From an uncultured Clostridia bacterium (GTDB taxonomy: Bacteria; Bacillota; Clostridia; Christensenellales; Borkfalkiaceae), in the NCBI GenBank assembly GCA_947629875.1, contig CANRFK010000009.1:1-22115 (forward strand): 22,115 bases of DNA, read 5' to 3'. A program made the position numbers and the translations under genes. Numbering within the stretch: the stretch's first letter is position 1; every line of letters begins with the position of its first letter. Shown piece by piece: positions 7,506-14,352 of this stretch. The notes under the pieces are model-generated. The model made no database searches, was not told where the DNA came from, and worked only from the letters and a program-made list of their open reading frames with translations.

Positions 7506-7568
7506 AACCGTCGCCCGAGCGCGTTGCGCTCGGGCGACGGTGAAGAATCCCGAAAAACGCAGTCCGCC
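7495..7568 (+). repeat. Family A repeat with a 15-bp perfect inner hairpin
   Basis: CGTCATTCTGA on the left and TGAAGAATCCCG on the right enclose perfect 15-bp arms (7508-7522 and 7526-7540, loop GTT). CGAAAAACGCAGTCCG follows. The inner stem sequence is unrelated to that of the 5247-5300 copy, although the flanks match. Confidence 0.85.
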
Positions 7569-7642
7569 TTCTCATAAATCGGCACAAATAAATAATGTAT
7601 GGCATATTTACGGCGCGCCCGCTCCCTTGGGGCGGGCGCGCC
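7549..7642 (+). repeat. ~95-bp direct repeat, copy 2, ending in a GC-rich hairpin
   Basis: The counterpart of 7085-7181, about 460 bp downstream, with scattered substitutions and small indels. The terminal hairpin (from 7612) keeps its pairing although several bases differ from copy 1; one position uses a T-G wobble. Confidence 0.8.
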
Positions 7643-7650
7643 TTCTCTCT

Positions 7651-7743
7651 TGCCTCCACCCATTGGGGGAGGTGTCACCGCAGGTGACGGAGGGGGTTTC
7701 CCCCATACCGCGCCGCCCGAGCGCATCACGCTCGGGCGGCGCG
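7651..7743 (+). repeat. Family B double hairpin followed by a 15-bp perfect hairpin
   Basis: 7651-7706 has the family B layout: a CCTCCACCC/GGGGGAGG stem, then GTCACC-GCA-GGTGAC, then GGAGGGGG. It is followed by perfect 15-bp arms at 7709-7723 and 7729-7743 (loop CATCA). The second stem differs from that of the 5195 copy, yet its layout and GCA loop are kept. Confidence 0.75.
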
Positions 7744-7844
7744 TGTATCTTTCGCCCTCATCGTCCCAAATGTGCCAACGCCCCGAAAAATTTATAAAAT
7801 CATGCGCTCGCGCGAATATATGCAGCCATGTCATTCAATAAATT

Positions 7845-7866
7845 GTAAAATTTGCATAAATTTTAC
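7845..7866. promoter_or_regulatory. AT-rich palindrome, possible operator upstream of the lipoprotein gene
   Basis: GTAAAATTT (7845-7853) and AAATTTTAC (7858-7866) are perfect reverse complements around GCAT. It ends 30 bp before the -35 box at 7897. In this GC-rich sequence an 18-base AT-rich palindrome is a plausible regulator site, but the regulator is unknown. Confidence 0.45.
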
Positions 7867-7896
7867 CAAAATAGAGAGAAAATCCCCTCGAATCGC

Positions 7897-7927
7897 TTGA
7901 CGCGGGGGGGGGTGATTGTAGTATAAT
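7897..7927 (+). promoter_or_regulatory. Promoter of the lipoprotein gene with a G9 run in its spacer
   Basis: TTGACG (7897-7902) and TATAAT (7922-7927) are separated by 19 bp, of which 7904-7912 is a run of nine G. The spacing is 2 bp longer than optimal, so loss of one or two G would bring it toward 17-18 bp. A second TATAAT at 7933-7938 has no suitable -35. Transcription would give a ~120-nt leader. Confidence 0.65.
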
Positions 7928-8052
7928 TATTTTATAATTGTCTCATTATATGCAAATCTCGGCGGTCGGCGCAAGAAGTGGGGGCGTTGCCCCGCGGAGT
8001 GGCGCATAAAAATGGGGCGAACCAACAAACATATTTTTGTCAGGAGGATAGT

Positions 8053-11000
8053 ATGAAGAAGCACATTTTACGCGTACTCGTCGTCATGCTGATGGCATGC
8101 CTCGGGATCGGCGTATTGGCGGCTTGCGGCGGGAAAGAAGACCCCGCCTCGGAGACCTACACCGTGGCGTTCAGCCTCGGCGAGGGGGAAGCGAACCATG
8201 CCGCCGATGGCGTCACGGCGCCCGCATCGCAGACGGGAAAGAAAGTCGGCGATACGATTACGCTCACCGCGCCCGAAGCCGAAGAGAACTGGAAGTTCGA
8301 CGGTTGGAGCGCGAAGAGCGGCAAAGTGAGCGGCACCACCTACACGGTAAAGGCCGCCGACGCCGTAGATGGCACCATCACGCTCACCGCGCAGTGGGCG
8401 GAGGATGCGTCCGCGAAGGTTACCGTCACATATAGTTTGGGTTCCTGCGGCGATACGGCTTATGCGGGCACGACCACGCTTCCCGCTTCTGTCACGATGA
8501 ACGCCGGCGGGACGGTCACGCTTCCCGATAAGCCCGTTTGGAACGGTTATACCTTCCTCGGCTGGAAGGTCGGCGCCGATACCAAGGCCGCGAAGGCTGA
8601 GATCACCGTCTCTGAATCCATCACCGTCACCGCAACGTGGGCGGATAATACGCCCAAGCCCGCAACTTCCATTGAGGGCGTTTGGACGACGGAGGCCGAC
8701 GGCGTCACCACCGAGGTCACGATCAAACTCTCCGAGGATAAAGAGACCGCCGAGGCGATCATCTATACCGCCGATCAGTCCGATCCCGATTATCCGGAAT
8801 ATGCAATTGATTATTATACGCTTACGTTGTCGAGCGGTAGCTATACGTACAAACTCTATTCTACGTCGTACACGTTCACGCTTGCGGATAGTCAACTTAC
8901 AATGACAAAGGTAGCCCCGAGCCAGAGCGGATTTGGGAACGAAACAGTCACCACGACGTTTACGGACGGCATCCAACTTCCCGCCCGTGGGCCTGTGCCT
9001 TACGGCACGTATAAGGGCGCCTCGGACATTACGGCGAACTTGATCCACTTTAACGAGAGCCGCATCATCGTAAGTGGGGCAGAATATCCGTTCACGACCA
9101 AAGTCATCGGCAAGTATCTCGTCCTCGTCGCGGAGGAATACGACGACTTGGAGGAAGAGACGACTTACTCCTATTACTTTGTTTATGAGGATGCCGGCAA
9201 GGAGTATATTCTCGGCGGGGCTTTCGGTGTGCCCGCAGAACTCACGCAGGACATTGCGGAGTACACGATTACGTTCAAACTCGGTGCGCACGCCGCGGCG
9301 GGCGCAACGGTGGCTGCCATCACCGCAAAGGAGGGCGATCTCATCGATCTTCCCACCGTTGCTACGGAAGCCGGCTACGTATTGAATGCTTGGAGTGAAA
9401 AGATTAACGCGAATGACACCCGCGAATACTCCATCACCAAGAAGTATCAGGTCACGAAGGACGTCGAACTCACGGCGGTCATCGAGCTCATCGATTACAG
9501 GTTGACGTTCGATAAGACCAAACCCGCAGATGCCGATCCCGATAGCAATATCGTCGGCACGATCCCTCCGAGGGTTACCGTCACCACCGCGGAGCCCGAC
9601 ACACTGCTTCCCGTGCTCTCGCTCACGGGTTACGTATTCCAGGGCTGGAAGATGGACGGCTCAAACGACGTGATCACATCCTTCACGCTCACGTCCGAGA
9701 TCATCGCGTCGCTCGATGGCGGCACGGAGATCCACTTCACCCCCGTTTGGAAGAAGATCGAAGCGGACGAAGTTTCCATCACGTTCGATAAGGGCACCCT
9801 TGACGAAACCGTCGATGAGACGCTCAAAGGCATGCCCACAAACACCACCGCTACGGCGGGCGCCTACACGATTCCCGATGAAGAGCCCACTTGCGACGGC
9901 TACACCTTCCTCGGTTGGAAAGTCACAGGCGATGAAACAATTTACAAGAAGGGCACCGACCATGCGTCCTACACCGTTGGGACGGAGGCCGTCACCTTCA
10001 CCGCGCAGTGGCAGAAGGATACCTTCACCCTGACCTACGACTACGGCGAAGGCACCGACGACCCCGCCAAGGCCTCCGAGCAGGTAGCTTGGGGCACCGA
10101 GGTCTACTACCCCGCAACGCCCGCCGCAAAAGAGGGCTACAAGTTCAACGAATGGCAAGCAAAGGCAAACGGAGAGGGCTATAAACTTGACGGCCTGTAT
10201 TTCAATTCGTTCACCATGCCGAGAAGTAACGCCACCCTCTTTGCAACGTGGACGAAGATCTACGACGTCCACTTTGATCTCGGCGATCATGCCGCTCCCG
10301 GCGCGTCGGTTTCCGATGTCACGGGCAAGGCGGCCGGCAGCTCCGTGTCCCTTCCCACGCCGCAGGGCGCCGAAGGTTGGGAGTTCGACGGCTGGTATAA
10401 GAAGGGCGACGTAAAGGTGACAACCGCTACCTACACTGTCGACGTCGCCGATTTGGATGCGGAGGGCGGATTGACCATCACCCTCACCGCACACTGGAAA
10501 GAGGCTTCAACGACCTACACCGTTGCATTCAGCTTCGGCGAAGATAGCCACGCGAAAGCGGGTACGCAGCCTCCTGCACAAGTGACCGGCAAGAAGTTGA
10601 ACGGCACCGTGACCCTCACCGATCCCGAACCCGCCGACGGCTGGCTGTTCGATGGCTGGTATTCCAAGAGCGGCAAGGTGGACGGCGAAACCTACACCGT
10701 GAAGGCCGCCGATGCGGATGAGACTACCATCACCCTCACGGCGCATTGGAAGAAGGCTCCGGCTCCCATTGGCGACTATGTCGGCACTTGGGTGAACGGG
10801 CAAAACACCGTCAGCATTGCACAGGATAGCGACGGCACAACGCTCCACGCGGTGATCAAGACCGATAAGGGCGGGTGGGTCGAATATACCTACTGCGCGC
10901 TTACGGCAGAAGGGGACGGTTACACCGGGGAAGAATTTATTCAACAAAAGCAAGTGACGATTTCTTACGACGGTGAAACGTTCTCCGTGAAGATCGGCGG

Positions 11001-13329
11001 CGGCGCTGCAACGACCTACACCAAGGGCACTGCCGAGGCGATCTCCCTCGAGGGGACGTATAAGACGGAGTATGGCAATCGCATCATCGATTTTACCGAA
11101 AAAACGATAGATGAAACCGATTTTGATGGCGACCCGATTGCTGTCGGTGAATATTTAGTTTTCTCCACATCAATCAATATGGGATTTGGAGCGCCGCTCA
11201 AGACGATTTACATCGTTTATTCCGACGGTGAGGATTACTATATATACTACGCCGAATTGTCCAACCCGTATAAGCTCATCAAACAGGGGGGGGGTACTGA
11301 TCCTCAGCCCACTGTAAATATCGAAGGCCTTTGGACGGGCGACAACATCGAGATCACCATCGACCTCGATGAAGGCGGCAAAACCGGGTATGCGGTCATC
11401 AAGACAGGAACCAACTACCAATATACCGCGCTCGTCAAGTCGGGCGATGGATATACGGGGACTGTGAATTATATGGAAGTCACTTTCTCCATCGAGGGCG
11501 ATAGCCTGAAATACAGCAGCGGAGATGTCACCCTCTCGGCGAGAACCGAACTTCCTGCGCATATTAAGTTTACGGGCAAGTGGTCGATGACTACCACCTC
11601 GGGAGAGGTTAAGGTCGATTTCGATAGTAAGAAAATTGAAGTCGGTAGCTCATATGACTTTACCGAAGCCGTTGCCGGCGGTTATGTGGTCGTGTATTTC
11701 AAAATGAGTACCTACCAGGATGCGGGTCTTTATATCTACAAAGATGCGGATAAGTATTACGGCGTGATCCCTGCGTTAGAATTGTCTACTCCCACCGAGT
11801 TCAAGAGTGCGGGCGGCACCGCCTCGACCGAAGACCCCCAGCCTCAGGAGATCGAGTACACCGTGAAATTCTTCGCGGAGAAGGATAGCTACGAGAGCCC
11901 CTTCAAGACGATCACCGTCAAAGAGGGCACCGTCATCGAAGAGGACGATGAGTATACCGACCTCGGCACGCCCACAAAGGCGAATTACACCTTTGCAGGG
12001 TGGAAGTTGAAGCACAACGATACCGCTCTCGAAGGCGCGACCGCCGATAGTTCGATCGCCGAAGCGGGCGAAGAGCACATCATCATCGTCTACGCCACTT
12101 GGACGTTGAGCAAAGAGCTTGATCTCGGCACCATTACGGCAGGCGAGAACTGGGCAACGACCTACTGGACATATCCCGAAGCGCTCAAAGAGGGCGATGT
12201 GCTTACGCTTACGGGTACGCTTACGTTGACCGCAGCAGCTCGTTGGAATGGTGTGTATTTCAACTTCGCTAAGGGCGAAGATTGGGCGAATACTGCGGCA
12301 TTTGCATACGATTGGCGTATCAATCCCGAACATCCCACATTCCCTTATACCAACGAGGCGGTCGAAGTTTTGACGGATTGGGTCGTTGACACACAGAGTG
12401 AAACAAGGAATTGGTCTGACGACATGAGCCTGATGGCAACAGCAGGGTACACCCATTTCGACGCCAAGATCAGTTACCTTTCCTACAATCTGATTGAAAT
12501 TGTCTACACCCTCAAATCCAACTTTACGCCGTTGAATGGGACGCAGGGAGAGCATACGCTCACGATGAGATATCAGATCCGCGGCGAATTGGAGGATATC
12601 CATTTCTGCCTTGTCGGTGAAAAAGCGACTTTGACGAATGCCCACATTACCCGTTCTACGCTTGCGGAAATCGCGGAAGAGATCCAAGATACGCAGACGG
12701 TGACGCAAGGCGTGGTAGTCGGAACAACGACGGGCGATAATTATTGGGGCACCGAATTCTATGCGCTTGATATCAAAGCGGGGCAAAAAGTTACGCTCAC
12801 GGGCGAAATGCACTCGGCAGCGACAGAAAATTATCATGGCGTTTGCGCAACAATTCGTCCTTATCAGGCGTATTGGAGTGACATTTTCAACTTCCGTTTC
12901 GACAACTATTTAACGGCAGCCGTTGCTGACGGGAATTGGAAACAAACCTATGAGCGGTATAACTTCTCCATTGCAAAAGCGTTTACGAGAACGTACGAGG
13001 GCTATGGCACGGACGGAACGGTAAACGGCAACGCACAGGACGAGACCGCCAACGGCGCGGATTATTGGACGGCTTTCAAGACGGCAATGACCGATTGCGA
13101 CTTGACGGTTACAGTGGATTGGAGCAAGAACGCGGATGAGATCGTTTTGACGTACGCCTTCACGAGCAAGACCACGTCGGGTTATTCCTCGGTGCAGACG
13201 TACACCATTACGCCTTTGAAAGCGGGTACGCACCTTGCGCCGGTGTACACCTTTACGTTGAAGCCCGACCATTGCTACGTGGAAAATCCTACGGTGAATG
13301 TTACCTATACGGATTTGAACGCCGACTGA
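8053..13329 (+). CDS. Giant InlB-B repeat lipoprotein, 1758 aa, likely surface glycan- or matrix-binding
   Basis: A Lys-containing signal peptide ends in the lipobox VLAAC, with Cys25 as the lipidation site, so the protein should be anchored to the outer face of the membrane. Nine InlB-B/Flg_new-type beta-repeats can be read (ending in GY/W.F.GW...TA.W): 35-116, 123-198, 403-480, 481-567, 573-655, 657-734, 737-817, 822-901 and 1269-1352. Three related ~185-residue domains (about 206-401, 905-1086, 1089-1262) share an EG-W start and a paired GxYK/YLVF...YYxY core. Two tandem ~200-residue beta-rich modules (1355-1533 and 1549-1758) resemble carbohydrate-binding modules. No LPXTG or enzymatic motif is seen. 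The ATG at 8053 follows AGGAGG (8042-8047); a start at 7978 would lose the signal peptide. A G9 run (11286-11294) encodes a Gly linker. Confidence 0.88.
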   Translation: MKKHILRVLVVMLMACLGIGVLAACGGKEDPASETYTVAFSLGEGEANHAADGVTAPASQTGKKVGDTITLTAPEAEENWKFDGWSAKSGKVSGTTYTVKAADAVDGTITLTAQWAEDASAKVTVTYSLGSCGDTAYAGTTTLPASVTMNAGGTVTLPDKPVWNGYTFLGWKVGADTKAAKAEITVSESITVTATWADNTPKPATSIEGVWTTEADGVTTEVTIKLSEDKETAEAIIYTADQSDPDYPEYAIDYYTLTLSSGSYTYKLYSTSYTFTLADSQLTMTKVAPSQSGFGNETVTTTFTDGIQLPARGPVPYGTYKGASDITANLIHFNESRIIVSGAEYPFTTKVIGKYLVLVAEEYDDLEEETTYSYYFVYEDAGKEYILGGAFGVPAELTQDIAEYTITFKLGAHAAAGATVAAITAKEGDLIDLPTVATEAGYVLNAWSEKINANDTREYSITKKYQVTKDVELTAVIELIDYRLTFDKTKPADADPDSNIVGTIPPRVTVTTAEPDTLLPVLSLTGYVFQGWKMDGSNDVITSFTLTSEIIASLDGGTEIHFTPVWKKIEADEVSITFDKGTLDETVDETLKGMPTNTTATAGAYTIPDEEPTCDGYTFLGWKVTGDETIYKKGTDHASYTVGTEAVTFTAQWQKDTFTLTYDYGEGTDDPAKASEQVAWGTEVYYPATPAAKEGYKFNEWQAKANGEGYKLDGLYFNSFTMPRSNATLFATWTKIYDVHFDLGDHAAPGASVSDVTGKAAGSSVSLPTPQGAEGWEFDGWYKKGDVKVTTATYTVDVADLDAEGGLTITLTAHWKEASTTYTVAFSFGEDSHAKAGTQPPAQVTGKKLNGTVTLTDPEPADGWLFDGWYSKSGKVDGETYTVKAADADETTITLTAHWKKAPAPIGDYVGTWVNGQNTVSIAQDSDGTTLHAVIKTDKGGWVEYTYCALTAEGDGYTGEEFIQQKQVTISYDGETFSVKIGGGAATTYTKGTAEAISLEGTYKTEYGNRIIDFTEKTIDETDFDGDPIAVGEYLVFSTSINMGFGAPLKTIYIVYSDGEDYYIYYAELSNPYKLIKQGGGTDPQPTVNIEGLWTGDNIEITIDLDEGGKTGYAVIKTGTNYQYTALVKSGDGYTGTVNYMEVTFSIEGDSLKYSSGDVTLSARTELPAHIKFTGKWSMTTTSGEVKVDFDSKKIEVGSSYDFTEAVAGGYVVVYFKMSTYQDAGLYIYKDADKYYGVIPALELSTPTEFKSAGGTASTEDPQPQEIEYTVKFFAEKDSYESPFKTITVKEGTVIEEDDEYTDLGTPTKANYTFAGWKLKHNDTALEGATADSSIAEAGEEHIIIVYATWTLSKELDLGTITAGENWATTYWTYPEALKEGDVLTLTGTLTLTAAARWNGVYFNFAKGEDWANTAAFAYDWRINPEHPTFPYTNEAVEVLTDWVVDTQSETRNWSDDMSLMATAGYTHFDAKISYLSYNLIEIVYTLKSNFTPLNGTQGEHTLTMRYQIRGELEDIHFCLVGEKATLTNAHITRSTLAEIAEEIQDTQTVTQGVVVGTTTGDNYWGTEFYALDIKAGQKVTLTGEMHSAATENYHGVCATIRPYQAYWSDIFNFRFDNYLTAAVADGNWKQTYERYNFSIAKAFTRTYEGYGTDGTVNGNAQDETANGADYWTAFKTAMTDCDLTVTVDWSKNADEIVLTYAFTSKTTSGYSSVQTYTITPLKAGTHLAPVYTFTLKPDHCYVENPTVNVTYTDLNAD

Positions 13330-13399
13330 TTGGTAGCCAAGAACACACAGCTGCCGAGTAATCGGTAGCGCAAAACCTCAATTCTTGCCCTCATGCCCC

Positions 13400-13510
13400 C
13401 TCTTGGGAGCCTTCCTACTCGCCCCCTCCATGGGAGGGGGGTAGGGGGGTGGGGTCTTCGGGAAAGGCGACCGTATGATATGTGGAGCCTTTCTCCGCAA
13501 TAGGGTAGGG
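13400..13510 (+). repeat. Repeat mosaic (families D and C) after the lipoprotein gene
   Basis: A family D G-rich hairpin (13421-13454, G-quadruplex-like) is followed by family C copy 3 (13454-13507) with the conserved GGGAAAGGCGACCGTATGAT and GGAGCCTTTCTCCG. Junctions between D and C also occur near 1335 and 5320, so the modules tend to travel in a fixed order. Confidence 0.75.
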
Positions 13511-13531
13511 ATGAGGGGCAACAAAACAAAC

Positions 13532-13564
13532 AAAAAATCTCACGGTTTCCCGTGAGATTTTTTT
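13532..13564 (+). terminator. Rho-independent terminator of the lipoprotein gene
   Basis: A 14-bp perfect stem (13532-13545 with 13550-13563, loop TTTC) ends in seven T. The A-rich 5' arm makes it usable in both directions. It lies about 200 bp after the stop codon at 13327-13329. Confidence 0.85.
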
Positions 13565-13582
13565 GTCCCCGCCCCCCCCCAA

Positions 13583-13638
13583 CTTGCCCACCCCTTCGAG
13601 GGGTGGGTGTCTGCCACAGGCAGACGGAAGGGGTGTAT
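13583..13638 (+). repeat. Family B double hairpin with different stems
   Basis: CCCACCCC-TTCG-AGGGGTGGG is followed by GTCTGCC-ACA-GGCAGAC, then GGAAGGGGTG. The layout equals that of 7651-7706 and 5195-5257, but both stems have different sequences. A run of nine C (13572-13580) precedes it. Confidence 0.75.
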
Positions 13639-13650
13639 CACTCATCCCTC

Positions 13651-13702
13651 ATACGCTCGCCCGCGCCCGTCCGCTTTCGCGGACGGGCGCGGGCGAGCGT
13701 AT
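13651..13702. repeat. 24-bp perfect GC-rich hairpin
   Basis: Arms 13651-13674 and 13679-13702 are perfect reverse complements around TTTC. The outer arm shares GCTCGCCCGC with 605-651. It is followed by CTTAAAAAATTT with no T-run typical of terminators. Confidence 0.88.
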
Positions 13703-13819
13703 CTTAAAAAATTTCAAAAACCTTGTCATACATACCCGTATTCTTGCGCGCGCCATGCTACAATAAAATCGGAAACTGTGTCGTGCGGGCGAGGAAAAGG
13801 GCGGGCCGCGCCGAAAAAA

Positions 13820-13884
13820 TTTATCCCTCCCCGCGCGCGCAGTTCCCCCCTACGGGGGGAACTGCGCGCGCGGGGAGGGATAAA
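13820..13884. repeat. 31-bp perfect inverted repeat with 3-nt loop
   Basis: 13820-13850 and 13854-13884 are perfectly complementary around TAC. The stem carries alternating CGCGCGCGC and six C/six G at the tip. It is the longest hairpin in the window. Confidence 0.9.
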
Positions 13885-13933
13885 AAGGAAAAATATCCAA
13901 TATAACCAAGCCCAAAATACCCCTCATTCCGAG

Positions 13934-14003
13934 CCATCTGTCCGCCGCGCTTTGCGCGGCGGACAGATGGCGAGCGAATCTTCCCGCAAACGAAGTCCGT
14001 CTT
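13934..14003 (+). repeat. Family A-like repeat with an 18-bp perfect hairpin
   Basis: Arms 13934-13951 and 13955-13972 (loop TTT) are flanked by CATTCCGA on the left and GAATCTTCCCGC on the right, then AAACGAAGTCCGTCTT. The flanks match the CATTCTG/GAATCCCG pattern of family A, with an unrelated stem. Confidence 0.75.
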
Positions 14004-14230
14004 GCCTTCTCCTTTGAGGTCGCGGAACGCACCATGAGCATCAGTCCTGTGGCCTGTGCGAGGCGTTCCGCGGTAAGTTCGCGCATCGGACGGCGCGAAC
14101 GGCGACCGAGGACGGGACTCTACCCGTCCGAGACAGGTGTCACCGTAGGTGACGGATGAGGTGATAGATTATGCCCGCCGCATCACCGTCTACGGCGGAG
14201 CTTCCGCTCCACTGGAGCGCGCGGGCACGC
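14004..14230. other. Hairpin-rich stretch without a gene, upstream of the ABC ATPase
   Basis: Several imperfect stems are visible: CGCGGAACGC (14021-14030) with GCGTTCCGCG (14063-14072); GGACGGG (14110-14116) with CCCGTCC (14123-14129); a family B-like GTCACC-GTA-GGTGAC at about 14139-14153; and TGCCCG/CGGGCA arms around 14172-14227. A minus-strand open frame across 13850-14086 runs through hairpins and has no support. No tRNA cloverleaf was found. Confidence 0.5.
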
Positions 14231-14235
14231 GTCAC

Positions 14236-14258
14236 TTTTTGTGCAACTTGTACAAAAA
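14236..14258. promoter_or_regulatory. Near-perfect palindrome, possible operator of the ABC ATPase gene
   Basis: TTTTTGTGCAA and TTGTACAAAAA match as reverse complements at 10 of 11 positions around a central C. It ends 28 bp before the -35 box at 14287. It lacks the central CG of typical LacI-family carbohydrate operators, so the regulator cannot be named. Confidence 0.45.
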
Positions 14259-14286
14259 CCGCGGCGAAGTTTGTTCTCATTTTCCC

Positions 14287-14315
14287 TTGTCATTTATGCG
14301 AAAATCATGTAAAAT
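14287..14315 (+). promoter_or_regulatory. SigA-type promoter of the ABC ATPase gene
   Basis: TTGTCA (14287-14292) and TAAAAT (14310-14315) with a 17-bp spacer. A GGGAGG ribosome binding site and the ATG at 14353 follow. Confidence 0.78.
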
Positions 14316-14352
14316 AATGTTATAAAAAATTGTAACCAACAGGGAGGAAATT

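Noticed and set aside
7127..7834. A 235-residue minus-strand open frame in the intergenic region
   Set aside because: It is made almost wholly of hairpins and tandem repeats and has no start signal.
13607..14017. Open frames in the 13.6-14.1 kb gap
   Set aside because: They read through three perfect hairpins and have no ribosome binding site.
14004..14230. A tRNA or other named RNA gene in the hairpin-rich stretch
   Set aside because: No TTCRA T-loop, CCA or cloverleaf arrangement could be made from the stems seen.
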